Positions 8,756 to 17,783 of a DNA stretch of 55,824 nt are shown piece after piece. Origin of the DNA: UBA1858 sp965262455. Its GTDB lineage: Bacteria > Pseudomonadota > Gammaproteobacteria > UBA4575. The notes beneath the pieces are model-generated. The model was not told where the DNA came from and did not search any database. It worked only from the letters and a program-made list of their open reading frames with translations. Location of the stretch: positions 1-55,824 of the forward strand of contig CBDHFH010000005.1 of assembly GCA_965262455.1 (NCBI GenBank). The letters run 5' to 3'. A program made the position numbers and the translations under genes. The first letter of the stretch is position 1, and the number at the start of each line of letters is the position of its first letter.

Positions 8756-10939
8756 TTAAGCCGCACCTGCTTGAGTAGTTTCATCAAGTAGTTCATCCAT
8801 CAGTTCATCTTCGACTTGATTATTGTCATCAGACTGCGAGAAGAAATTCATTAGAGAATTCATGTTATTGGCTTGAGTAAATAGTTCGCTGCTGGCCTTG
8901 GTTGTGTCTTGCACAAGATTGGTATTATTCTGTGTCATCTCGTCCATCTGATTGATAGCGGCGTTCACTTGTTCAATCCCTAATGATTGCTCTTGGTTAG
9001 CAGAAGCGATTTCGGACATCAGGTGATTCACCTGAGAAACGGAATTGACTACGTCCTCTAGTACTTTTCCTGATTGATCGACTAAGTCATTACCTGTTCT
9101 AATCTTTTCAACACTGTCTTCAATCAAGTCTTTAATTTCTTTGGCTGCGGTTGCACTTCGTTGCGCAAGATTTCTTACTTCTGTGGCAACTACTGCGAAG
9201 CCGCGGCCTTGCTCACCAGCGCGTGCAGCTTCTACAGCCGCGTTTAGCGCAAGCAGGTTGGTTTGGAAAGCAATCTCATCAATGACATTCGTAATACTTG
9301 CAATCTTGTTACTGGACTGATTGATTTCATGCATTGCTTCTATCGCTTCCTTAACTACTGAACCACCATGTTTTGCCTGCTCTGTGCTTGTGCTGGAAAG
9401 CTCACTCGCGGTGCGGGCGTTTTGTGCATTATTTCTTACAGTGCTTGTCATTTCTTCCATGCTCGCCGCTGTTTGCTCTAAACTCGCGGATTGTGACTCG
9501 GAGCGGCGCAGTAAATTGTCGCCTACATTGGTTATTTCTTGTGAAGAATGTGTAATAACATTTGATGCGTCACGAATTTGTTGCACCATTTTTTCTAAAT
9601 TGATCAGCGTGTCATTGATGCTCACGCGAACCTCTGCAAACCTGCCTTGATCTTTAGTAGAAACATGATTGCTTAAGTCCCCATGTGACATGGATACTAC
9701 TGTGCTTGCGATATCATCTAGATTGCGTTCAACAATTGTAATCATGTCATTAATGCCAACGCTTAAGCGCTCAAAGAAACCATGCTTGTTGACCAGGTCA
9801 ATTCTTCGGCTAAGGTCACCATTTTTAGCCGCTTCAACAATAGTATTGATTTCATTTTCAATTTTGTATTCAGCGGTATGGTCTTGCCATTCGATAATAT
9901 AACCTAAACTATCGCCCGATTCGTTTGTAACCGGATTGATGATTACTTTGAAAATGCTTTCGCCTAGATTGATTTGCAGATTTTCTTGTCGGCGGATGTT
10001 TGTGAAATCAAGTTTTCTATCTGCATGTGCCAATAAAGGCTGAATAGAGGTGCCAGTAGAATAATTGCAATCAAACTCAGGCACCTGTGCCTTGATTTCA
10101 TGCATTGCGTTTTCAAACAGCGACTGAACGGTAGAGTTACAATCAATAATTTCTAGTTGCCTATTCGTCAGCATGAGACTCACGCTGGCTTTATCAAGTG
10201 CACTGCGCAAGGAAGTGTTGGAGTTCATTAAGACTAGTAGATCATTGACTAAATGCGCATACTTGTTCGAAGCGGATACTTTGCTTGATAGATTCTTATT
10301 TGTGATGACGTTATCAAGAGTAGAAATGACTTCCATATTATCGAAAGAGGTACTTAAATTGACACAAAATTGTTGCGTAATTTGATAGATAATAACGCCT
10401 AACACGATGGATTCCATGAGTGCAAACACGGCGTGAATAAATATAATATCCAGTCCGGTGCCGTATTCGAATAACATCAAAGGTGATCCAAACGCAGTAA
10501 TATTTTCGCTTTGGCAATAATTAATAATGAGATGGTGAATCAATATGGTGGTTAATGCAGATACTTGAGGGAGAATGTCCTTGTAACGAGCCAAAATAGC
10601 TAGCGCGACAAATACATGGAAATGCATTTCAATGCGACCTAAATTTTGCTGAATAAATACCATGGAAAATAACATCAAGCATGCGGCTGCTATAAGCCTG
10701 AAATACACTGTTCCAGTTAAGGCGCGTTTGGCAGCAAATGCAAATGCACAAATTACTGCGCCGCTAATCAGGCCGAATATATACATGCCATGTGCGATGC
10801 CCATGACTGTCCCTGCAATCACCCAGTGAGCTAGTAATACTTTCATCATCATATCGTCAGCGGCACGATGGTCTTCAACTAATGAAGTACGAATTTTTTT
10901 GTTATGGTTTAAGTTGTCAGGGTTATATATTCCAATCAT
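8756..10939 (-). CDS. Methyl-accepting chemotaxis protein with multi-span membrane sensor, PAS and HAMP
   Basis: A 727-residue receptor. Residues 30-190 form about six membrane spans with histidines inside (EMHFH at 105-108, IHH at 134-136). A PAS-like region (about 245-360) follows, ending ESGDSLGYIIEWQDHTAEY. Two HAMP-like units contain GDLSRRI and GDLSNHV. The MCP hairpin tip reads IDEIAFQTNLLALNAAVEAA, then GRGFAVVATEVRNLAQRS. It therefore signals to CheA/CheW. There is no periplasmic ligand domain and no NWETF-type CheR-binding tail; the C-terminus ends in TQAGAA. The gene lies 12 bp after the SCO-like gene in the same direction, which suggests co-transcription and a redox or metal-related stimulus (inference). 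Confidence 0.93.
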   Translation of the reverse strand: MIGIYNPDNLNHNKKIRTSLVEDHRAADDMMMKVLLAHWVIAGTVMGIAHGMYIFGLISGAVICAFAFAAKRALTGTVYFRLIAAACLMLFSMVFIQQNLGRIEMHFHVFVALAILARYKDILPQVSALTTILIHHLIINYCQSENITAFGSPLMLFEYGTGLDIIFIHAVFALMESIVLGVIIYQITQQFCVNLSTSFDNMEVISTLDNVITNKNLSSKVSASNKYAHLVNDLLVLMNSNTSLRSALDKASVSLMLTNRQLEIIDCNSTVQSLFENAMHEIKAQVPEFDCNYSTGTSIQPLLAHADRKLDFTNIRRQENLQINLGESIFKVIINPVTNESGDSLGYIIEWQDHTAEYKIENEINTIVEAAKNGDLSRRIDLVNKHGFFERLSVGINDMITIVERNLDDIASTVVSMSHGDLSNHVSTKDQGRFAEVRVSINDTLINLEKMVQQIRDASNVITHSSQEITNVGDNLLRRSESQSASLEQTAASMEEMTSTVRNNAQNARTASELSSTSTEQAKHGGSVVKEAIEAMHEINQSSNKIASITNVIDEIAFQTNLLALNAAVEAARAGEQGRGFAVVATEVRNLAQRSATAAKEIKDLIEDSVEKIRTGNDLVDQSGKVLEDVVNSVSQVNHLMSEIASANQEQSLGIEQVNAAINQMDEMTQNNTNLVQDTTKASSELFTQANNMNSLMNFFSQSDDNNQVEDELMDELLDETTQAGAA

Positions 10940-10951
10940 AATTTATCTCTA

Positions 10952-11500
10952 CTAGACAGGATGATTAATAAGATGATCAAGCAGGTCTTGCTTATCGACA
11001 TTATTTCTAAATACTTTTTCAATATGCCATTGATTGTTGTCTACTTTAAACAGGTAGATAAAACCTTGGTGCTGGCTTATTTGTTCACTTGCATCAAACG
11101 TTTTCAATGCCAGTGAGGTATACAATGCTTTAGTGTCGCTGCTTTTTGTTGCATACGCCTCGAAGTCTTGATGAAAGCTTTTTATGTAGCTCGTTGAAAT
11201 TTGCGCGGGCATGTCGTGTCTGATGTTGACGAATATCACGCCGATGTCTTGCTTGCCAGTCAAGTGTTGATAATCAACATAGGTCTGGCGCAGTGTACTT
11301 ATACTCAGTGGACAGCCTGTTGCACAATCCGGAAAACCTGCAAACGCAAATACTCTTGTATGTGGGGTGTTGTCTAAAAAGGGTAACTCAACAACTGCGT
11401 TGCTGTTTAGGGGAAGCAATGAAATCAATATGCCTAACACAGGCAGCATGCACATGTAGGCAATCCCAATTATTCTAGTTTTTTTTGTCGCACGATCCAT
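10952..11500 (-). CDS. SCO1/SenC-like thioredoxin-fold membrane protein
   Basis: A 182-residue protein with one N-terminal membrane anchor (residues 9-30). The thioredoxin-like domain matches SCO1/SenC: AGFPDCATGCPLSISTL has the two cysteines of the CxxxC copper motif (C59, C63), and H144 in QISQHQGFIYL sits at the position of the third SCO copper ligand. SCO proteins deliver copper to cytochrome c oxidase or act as thiol reductases. It is upstream of, and close to, the chemotaxis receptor gene rather than oxidase genes, which is unusual. Assignment to the SCO superfamily is good; copper binding is inferred from the residues. Confidence 0.82.
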   Translation of the reverse strand: MDRATKKTRIIGIAYMCMLPVLGILISLLPLNSNAVVELPFLDNTPHTRVFAFAGFPDCATGCPLSISTLRQTYVDYQHLTGKQDIGVIFVNIRHDMPAQISTSYIKSFHQDFEAYATKSSDTKALYTSLALKTFDASEQISQHQGFIYLFKVDNNQWHIEKVFRNNVDKQDLLDHLINHPV

Positions 11501-11682
11501 GAGCGTATGTGTTCCTTACTTATCGGATTGCATGTCGTAACTGATAAGGACAACGTAGCGTTGAAACCAATTCACACTCTGGTATCGAGTCTCTAGGTAA
11601 AAACTTTAGCCCACCGTGGAAGTATTGAGCTATCCAATGATTGTCAAGGGATAATCGGTGCAAAAAAGCCCGTGAGCTGAAT

Positions 11683-12120
11683 CTATCGGTTTGGCTCGAT
11701 GATGGAGTTTTCTGGCGATTTGGGGTCGAACCTGACCACTATCGTTTGCCCTTCAGCATGCTTTTTTAAAAAGTGCTTAGCGATATTTTTGTCCTTTGTC
11801 CAGTCGATTAGAGCAATGGTGTGATTGAAGGTTTTATCGTAGGCATAATATTCATATGTAATCCGTGTGCGATATTGTTTGCCTTTGGAATTGAATAGAG
11901 TCTTATGATCTCTGTAATCTATGGTCGCTTTTTTGATATGCCCTTTAACCACTTTCCAGTAGCTGGACTTTGAAGTCTGTTTTGAAGCGGTTTGTTTTGA
12001 GTAAATAGTTTTTTTTAATGCTGACTTTTGCTTTATATTAGAAATAAGAATAATGCTAGACACAACAAACATAATAAAAATAATCGCTAGTATTACCCAT
12101 ATGTATGTTGGCGTTAGCAT
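11683..12120 (-). CDS. DUF3592 domain membrane protein
   Basis: A 145-residue protein with one N-terminal membrane span (residues 5-27). A soluble domain follows with YWKVVKGHIKKA, QYRTRITYEYYAYD, and a C-terminal EGQTIVVRFDPKSPENSIIEP. The latter pattern (G-x-V-x-V-x-Y/F-x-P-x-x-P-x-x-S) is the DUF3592 signature. The function of DUF3592 is unknown. The gene is flanked by a 180-bp non-coding stretch on the side of the SCO-like gene and lies 28 bp downstream of the ytoQ-like gene in the same direction, so the two may share a transcript. Confidence 0.75.
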   Translation of the reverse strand: MLTPTYIWVILAIIFIMFVVSSIILISNIKQKSALKKTIYSKQTASKQTSKSSYWKVVKGHIKKATIDYRDHKTLFNSKGKQYRTRITYEYYAYDKTFNHTIALIDWTKDKNIAKHFLKKHAEGQTIVVRFDPKSPENSIIEPNR

Positions 12121-12148
12121 AAACTATTGTTTAGCGATATCTTCCGCG

Positions 12149-12598
12149 TTATTGGTGATTGATTACATATTTCAAAATGCTTACCACTTCGCTGGGAGTT
12201 TGTGCCCAAGCCATTGCGGTAGCATCTACTTCTTTTAGTGGATGAATAATGTTTTCATCATGCAATGTCACATAAGGTTTGCCAAGTGCAGCACAATAAC
12301 CCGCATCGAAAGCTGCATTCCATTGTTTGTACTTGTCCCCGAATCTGATCACTGCAATGTCACAGGCCTCTATGAGTGTTTTTGTACGGATGCTGTTAAC
12401 TTTAGACGATTTATGATTACGCCAAAAGCCCTCGCAAGCAGGCCCCAACATGTCGCCTGCGGCATCACTGGCTTCATGATCGGTCACTGCGGAGGTGAAG
12501 ATCACCGGTAAGCCATGAGACTCGACGCCATGTTTTATTTGGTTGCGCCAGTCAGTGTGGATCTCGCCAGACAAGTAAACACTCCAGTTCATGCTCAT
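12149..12598 (-). CDS. YtoQ family protein
   Basis: A 149-residue protein of the YtoQ family: WSVYLSGEIHTDWRNQI at the N-terminus, RTKTLIEACDIAVIRFGDKYKQWNAAFDAGYCAALGKP in the middle (long conserved stretch, about residues 80-117), and HPLKEVDA near the end. The fold resembles nucleoside 2-deoxyribosyltransferase-like proteins, but the function is not established. A start at 12598 is chosen because GGAG lies just upstream; the ATG six bases further on (12592) is equally possible. An upstream in-frame start at 12628 has no support. Confidence 0.85.
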   Translation of the reverse strand: MSMNWSVYLSGEIHTDWRNQIKHGVESHGLPVIFTSAVTDHEASDAAGDMLGPACEGFWRNHKSSKVNSIRTKTLIEACDIAVIRFGDKYKQWNAAFDAGYCAALGKPYVTLHDENIIHPLKEVDATAMAWAQTPSEVVSILKYVINHQ

Positions 12599-12653
12599 TT
12601 TTCTCCTTGTTTGATATTGTTTTAACAACGTATGATTATACGCGTGATTGATC

Positions 12654-13763
12654 TTAATTAGGCTGGTATTGGTTCAAATATTCACAACACCCATGGTAGT
12701 TACCAGTGAATATGATGCTACCGCTGCGTTTAGCGAGTTGTGAAGTATACATTGGGTCGTAATAATCATTTAGCAGCGGTGTTAGCCATTGCATATGACT
12801 TTGTATATCGCGTCGATTTCTATGTGCTGCGAGTGCTTGCTGCATAAATTTATCTAGCATCTTCCATCGTTGGGAACCAAGACGTTTACTAATTTTCTTT
12901 AGACTGTTTAATAAGTAGTGTGAGAAGTGAATGAACGCTTCATCCTGGTCTTGATAGATAGAATTAAATTCAGCTTCCATGTCAATGACATACTCTTGCA
13001 GTAATTGTTGAATGCGTACCTCTAATTTGTCTTCAACAACAACGAGTGGCGAAGCGCGCATTTTACTGAATATATTTTTAGGGATATCTACGCTGCCTAT
13101 AAAACGGCTCTCATCTTCTAGCACAAGGGTGGTAAAGTCATTGTTACGGGCAGATAAAAAATCCAAAGCAATTTGATTTTCAAAATTAATCTGACTGCTT
13201 TGTTGAACCGCATGGGCGCCAAAACTGGAGCCGCGATGATAAGCTGCAGCTTCAAGATCAACGCCATGCTTAAGGAGCTTAATCAACTGGGTTTTTCTAC
13301 AACCCGTTAAACCGCCTAGCAAAATAAAATTAAATTGCTCGCATGAATAAGTGAGTTGCTTGATCAGATAATGGCGTAGCGCTTTATAACCGCCTGTGAC
13401 CCTGGGTATGTCTATCCCTGCCTCATGTAGCCATTGTTGAGTGATTTTGGACCGTAGACCGCCGCGATAGCAATATAAATAGGGGTTGGCTTGTTGCTTG
13501 GCATAATTAACCCACTGTTCGATGCGCTGCTGTTTGGTTTTACCTTGAATCAGTTCATGGCCAAATTCGATCGCTTGTTTATGACCTTTGTTTTTGTAAC
13601 AAATGCCCACTTGATGGCGTTCTTCATCATTTAGTAACGGTAAGTTCTCAGCACCCGGAAATGCCCCTTGATGAAATTCAACTGGTGCACGCACATCAAG
13701 CAAGCCTGAACTGTTCAGAAGGATGCTTGGGTAATTATTGCTTTCGCTGAGCGGCATGTGCAT
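12654..13763 (-). CDS. selU: tRNA 2-selenouridine synthase (MnmH/SelU)
   Basis: A 369-residue enzyme that converts 2-thiouridine to 2-selenouridine at the wobble base of tRNAs, by way of geranylation, using selenophosphate. The N-terminal rhodanese domain has LLDVRAPVEFHQGAFPGAEN and the catalytic cysteine C98 in YCYRGGLRS. The C-terminal P-loop domain carries GLTGCRKT (151-158), then VLEDESRFIGS. In the E. coli protein the P-loop reads GCTGSGKT, so the last glycine of the Walker A motif is Arg here (R156, codon AGA). The length and the other motifs are intact. Its partner selD is not in this window. It is divergent from dacB. Confidence 0.93.
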   Translation of the reverse strand: MHMPLSESNNYPSILLNSSGLLDVRAPVEFHQGAFPGAENLPLLNDEERHQVGICYKNKGHKQAIEFGHELIQGKTKQQRIEQWVNYAKQQANPYLYCYRGGLRSKITQQWLHEAGIDIPRVTGGYKALRHYLIKQLTYSCEQFNFILLGGLTGCRKTQLIKLLKHGVDLEAAAYHRGSSFGAHAVQQSSQINFENQIALDFLSARNNDFTTLVLEDESRFIGSVDIPKNIFSKMRASPLVVVEDKLEVRIQQLLQEYVIDMEAEFNSIYQDQDEAFIHFSHYLLNSLKKISKRLGSQRWKMLDKFMQQALAAHRNRRDIQSHMQWLTPLLNDYYDPMYTSQLAKRSGSIIFTGNYHGCCEYLNQYQPN

Positions 13764-13880
13764 GACTTGGTGTGGCGTAAAAGATTTGTAAGTATACAGG
13801 TGATTGTTTGTAAAATAACTAGATGTCCAGTGCGTAAATCATTATGGTAGGTGCTAATTTGAAGTGATATTAACAATCGA

Positions 13881-15065
13881 ATGAAAGACCTATTTTTAGT
13901 TGGCTTGCTAATCGTTGTTAGTCCCATTAGTCAAGCGGCACAGTCATTAAATGCGCTCAGTCAAATGCCAGCATCAGCGTTGGCGTTAGTTGATGCCAGT
14001 GGTGAAACAATACTTTCTCAACGTGCAAATAAAGCCCTGGTACCTGCTTCTACGGTGAAGTTAATTACCGCGCTTATGGCATTGGAACAGTGGGGAGCAG
14101 AGTACCGATTTAAAACTGACTTCTACTTTGATGAATTTAATAAAACATTAATAGTGAAGGGCTTTGGCGATCCAATATTAATCTCGGAAGAGCTTGATGT
14201 GATCGTCAACAGGATAAAACAAATCGGAATAACTCAGCTTAATCGTATTATTACAGATACAAGTTACTTTACTAGAGCAGTGAATATCACTGAACAGGGT
14301 AAAACAAATAATCCCTATGATGCTGCTGCAAGTGCATTAGCGCTTAACTTTAATACCATTGAAGTAGACGTTTCAAACAACGGCATAGCCAGTGCAGAGC
14401 AGCAAACCCCATTAACACCAATGGCGCTTACCTTAGCCAATGGTTTACCCATGGGTAAACATCGTATTAATTTGGGTGCGGCGTCACGCAGTCCTCAATA
14501 TTTTGTGCAAGTGCTGACAGCCAAGCTAGCGCAGGTCGGTGTGCTTGTATCAGAACAACATGAAGAAATACCATACCTAACACAAGACGCAAAGCTGCTT
14601 TTTACGCATGCCAATTCAAAAACGTTACAAGAGACGATCATGGCGATGCTGGAGTTCTCCAACAACTTTATAGCAAGCCAAATATTTTTGTTATTGGGGA
14701 TTGAGTATTATGGTGCGCCTGCCGACCTGCAAAAATCACAACAAGCGATTGCACGCTATATAAATGAAGAATTTAATTGGTCGGACTATGTGATTAAGGA
14801 TGGCGCAGGCTTGTCTCGCGCTAATCAACTTACAGTGAATCAATTGATTGAAGTGCTCGAGCGATTCCGGCCTTATCGGGCGTTGCTGCCGCAACAAACC
14901 CCCCATATTCTTGCCAAGTCAGGTACATTAAAAGGCGTCAGTTGCTATGCCGGCTATCTGTATCGTGATAACGAATGGCAAAGCTTTGCAGTGATGATCA
15001 ACCAGCCTGTCAGATACCGTTTTCGTGAGCAACTTGCACATGAATTATTGAACTATCGTGAGTAA
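13881..15065 (+). CDS. dacB: D-alanyl-D-alanine carboxypeptidase/endopeptidase, PBP4 (peptidase S13) type
   Basis: A 394-residue penicillin-binding protein of family S13 that trims peptidoglycan peptides in the periplasm. A signal peptide covers residues 1-20. The three active-site motifs are present: SxxK as S57-T-V-K60, SxN as S260-N-N262, and KSGT at 346-349. It is shorter than E. coli PBP4 (477 residues), which indicates a reduced insert between the first two motifs. It is divergent from selU, with a 117-bp gap for both promoters. A 219-bp gap separates it from the EF-G gene. Confidence 0.92.
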   Translation: MKDLFLVGLLIVVSPISQAAQSLNALSQMPASALALVDASGETILSQRANKALVPASTVKLITALMALEQWGAEYRFKTDFYFDEFNKTLIVKGFGDPILISEELDVIVNRIKQIGITQLNRIITDTSYFTRAVNITEQGKTNNPYDAAASALALNFNTIEVDVSNNGIASAEQQTPLTPMALTLANGLPMGKHRINLGAASRSPQYFVQVLTAKLAQVGVLVSEQHEEIPYLTQDAKLLFTHANSKTLQETIMAMLEFSNNFIASQIFLLLGIEYYGAPADLQKSQQAIARYINEEFNWSDYVIKDGAGLSRANQLTVNQLIEVLERFRPYRALLPQQTPHILAKSGTLKGVSCYAGYLYRDNEWQSFAVMINQPVRYRFREQLAHELLNYRE

Positions 15066-15284
15066 TCTTCTTCAGCACAGTGTTTTAAACATAAGTTATT
15101 GTTTTATATATAAATACGTGTTTGTTCTCAGGTGCTTGACTTAAACCCACAGAATATCCGCTCAATTCGCTGTAAAAGTCTTTAGTGTTAGATCCTGAGT
15201 TGTAGTATTATCGCGCGGCCGAAGGGATTGGGCGCGCCCACCTTAATTTATTCAAATATTTTTTTACAATTAAAGACGACTGTT

Positions 15285-17372
15285 ATGACTGACCTATCCA
15301 AATACCGAAATATCGGAATTTTCGCACACGTTGATGCGGGTAAAACCACGTCTACTGAACGCATCTTGAGCCTCACAGGTAAGATCCACAAAATCGGTGA
15401 AGTACACGATGGTGAAGCAACAACTGACTTCATGGATCAGGAGCGCGAGCGTGGTATTACTATTCAGTCTGCTGCTACCAGCTGTGAATGGGACGGGCAT
15501 CGACTCAACATTATTGATACCCCAGGACACGTTGACTTTACCATTGAAGTATATCGCTCACTTAAAGTGCTCGATGGCGGTGTTGGTGTCTTTTGTGGCT
15601 CTGGCGGCGTGGAGCCTCAGTCAGAAACAAACTGGCGCTATGCAAATGAATCAGAAGTCGCACGAATTATTTTCGTCAACAAGCTAGATCGCTTGGGTGC
15701 AGATTTTTATCGCGTCGTTGATCAAATCAAAGATGTGTTAGGCGCTAAACCACTGGTCATGGTATTGCCAATTGGACGTGAAGATGATTTCACTGGTGTG
15801 GTGGATTTATTATCTCGCAAAGCGTGGGTGTGGGATGGATCGGGTGATCCTATGAAATATGAAATCCAAGATGTGCCCGCCGATATGGTCGATGATATGG
15901 AAACCTATCGTCAGGATCTCATCGAAACAGCGTTAGAGCAGGATGATGACGCGATGGAAAAATACCTGGACGGAGAAGAGCCAAGTGAAGAAACAATCAA
16001 GGCGTGTATTCGTAAAGGCACGATTAACCTGGATTTCTTCCCAACCTATTGTGGTTCGGCATTCAAGAACAAAGGCGTGCAGTTGGTGCTAAATGCAGTG
16101 GTTGACTATTTGCCCAGCCCAACTGAAGTGAAGCCACAACCTGAAGTCGATCTAGAGGGTAATGAAACCGGACAGTTTGCGGAAGTTGATGTAAATAAAC
16201 CGCTGCGTGCGTTGGCATTTAAAATTATGGATGATCGCTATGGCGCATTGACGTTTATAAGAATTTATTCCGGTAAGTTAGAAAAGGGTACTACTGTACT
16301 AAATACATTCACGGGCAAGACAGAAAGAATCGGTCGAATTGTAGAAATGCATGCCGAGTCGCGCGAAGAGCTCGATTCTGCACAAGCGGGGGATATTGTG
16401 GCAGTGTTGGGCATGAAGAATGTGCAAACTGGTCATACGCTGTGTGATCCAAATAATCCTGCCACTCTTGAGCCGATGGTATTTCCTGATCCGGTAATCT
16501 CAATGGCTGTTGCACCAAAAGATAAAGCTGCTTCAGAAAAGATGGGTGTTGCGCTGAGTAAAATGGTGGCTGAAGATCCTTCCTTCTTGGTTCAAACAGA
16601 TGAAGAAAGTGGTGAAACCATTCTTAAAGGCATGGGTGAACTACACCTTGATATTAAGATTGATATTCTCAAGCGAACACATAACGTTGAAGTTGTTGTC
16701 GGTAAGCCGCAGGTAGCATACAGAGAAACGATTACTCAACGTTTGGAAGATAGTTACACGCATAAGAAACAATCAGGTGGTGCAGGTCAATTCGGTAAAA
16801 TTGATTATGTGTTGGAGCCTGCTGAGGTCGGTGAAGGTTGGAGTTTTGAATCTACTGTCACTGGCGGTAATGTACCGCGTGAATTTTGGCCTGCAGTAGA
16901 AAAAGGCTTTAAGGGTATGATGGACGAAGGCGTGTTAGCGGGCTACCCATGTGTGGATGTAAAAGTAACACTGGTCGATGGTTCTTATCACCCAGTGGAT
17001 TCATCAGCGATTGCATTTGAATTAGCTGCTAAAGGTGGATTCAGACAATCCATGCCGAAAGCAAGCCCGCAATTAATGGAACCCATCATGAAAGTCGATG
17101 TGTTTACACCAGAAGATCACGTCGGTGATGTGATCGGTGACTTAAACCGACGCCGCGGTATGATTAAATCACAAGAGCCGGGCGTGACGGGTACACGTGT
17201 AAAAGGCGATGTACCTTTAGCAGAAATGTTTGGTTATATTGGTGATCTGCGCACAATGACTTCAGGCCGTGGGCAATTCTCAATGGAGTTCTCTCACTAT
17301 AGTGCTTGTCCTACCAACGTTGCTGATCAAGTCATCAAAGAAGCAAAAGAGCGTAAAGAAAACCAAGCTTAG
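15285..17372 (+). CDS. Elongation factor G, EF-G2 class
   Basis: A 695-residue translational GTPase. G1 reads AHVDAGKTT, G3 DTPGH, G4 NKLD. The protein continues through domains II-V to GDLNRRRGMI and GYIGDLRTMTSGRGQFSM. Phrases such as FCGSGGVEPQSETNWRYANESE and the lack of the insert seen before the DTPGH motif in E. coli FusA point to the second EF-G class (EF-G2) of several gammaproteobacteria. It is not next to rpsL, rpsG or tuf, as fusA normally would be. The ATG at 15285 matches the family N-terminus; the further upstream in-frame start is not supported. A strong terminator follows. Translocase activity is likely; its special role is unknown. Confidence 0.93.
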   Translation: MTDLSKYRNIGIFAHVDAGKTTSTERILSLTGKIHKIGEVHDGEATTDFMDQERERGITIQSAATSCEWDGHRLNIIDTPGHVDFTIEVYRSLKVLDGGVGVFCGSGGVEPQSETNWRYANESEVARIIFVNKLDRLGADFYRVVDQIKDVLGAKPLVMVLPIGREDDFTGVVDLLSRKAWVWDGSGDPMKYEIQDVPADMVDDMETYRQDLIETALEQDDDAMEKYLDGEEPSEETIKACIRKGTINLDFFPTYCGSAFKNKGVQLVLNAVVDYLPSPTEVKPQPEVDLEGNETGQFAEVDVNKPLRALAFKIMDDRYGALTFIRIYSGKLEKGTTVLNTFTGKTERIGRIVEMHAESREELDSAQAGDIVAVLGMKNVQTGHTLCDPNNPATLEPMVFPDPVISMAVAPKDKAASEKMGVALSKMVAEDPSFLVQTDEESGETILKGMGELHLDIKIDILKRTHNVEVVVGKPQVAYRETITQRLEDSYTHKKQSGGAGQFGKIDYVLEPAEVGEGWSFESTVTGGNVPREFWPAVEKGFKGMMDEGVLAGYPCVDVKVTLVDGSYHPVDSSAIAFELAAKGGFRQSMPKASPQLMEPIMKVDVFTPEDHVGDVIGDLNRRRGMIKSQEPGVTGTRVKGDVPLAEMFGYIGDLRTMTSGRGQFSMEFSHYSACPTNVADQVIKEAKERKENQA

Positions 17373-17421
17373 CTTCAGTCATATATGTTGTCCTAGTATT
17401 AGGTAACATTAAGCTTTATCT

Positions 17422-17457
17422 AAAAAGCCCCAGTGAGTTCATTTGCTGGGGCTTTTT
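17422..17457. terminator. Rho-independent terminator after the EF-G2 gene
   Basis: A 12-bp perfect stem (AAAAAGCCCCAG / CTGGGGCTTTTT) with a 12-base loop, ending in a T-run. The A-run on the left side makes it work in both directions, so it can serve the EF-G2 gene on the plus strand and the small ORF ending at 17486 on the minus strand. Confidence 0.9.
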
Positions 17458-17485
17458 AGTGCCCAGTTAATTTTTATTACCACGA

Positions 17486-17611
17486 TTAATCTTCCTCAGG
17501 TGGAGGATTTTTTTTCTGTTCTTTTTTCTTGTCTGGCACAATGCGTTGGCGATATTTCTGTTCACGCACTTGTTTTAAGACTGAACTGGGTTTGCGTTTC
17601 TTTTTCATCAT
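17486..17611 (-). CDS. Small basic protein (41 codons), possibly ArfA-like
   Basis: An ORF of 41 codons too short for ordinary gene finders: two initial Met, then KKKRKPSSVLKQ, then KYRQRIVPDKKK and an acidic proline-rich end (PPPEED). It is Lys/Arg-rich, as ribosome- or RNA-binding peptides are. The segment YRQRIVPDKKK vaguely recalls the FRQRVxxxKKGK core of ArfA ribosome-rescue factors, but the resemblance is short and no non-stop hairpin is inside the frame. It ends close to the bidirectional terminator at 17422-17457. No clear Shine-Dalgarno is seen. It may be a real gene; the function is uncertain. Confidence 0.42.
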   Translation of the reverse strand: MMKKKRKPSSVLKQVREQKYRQRIVPDKKKEQKKNPPPEED

Positions 17612-17783
17612 AGCCAATAAATAATACGGTTTGAGCGCTATATCTCATAGTCTAATACACATATAAACTACTATTAGCATAGTCATCTGCTAAATGACCA
17701 AATAATAATAAATATAAGTTGCTGAACTCAAATGCATTGTTGCATATTACATAGCGCAATGAGTTCGCAGAAGGAGAGAAGTT

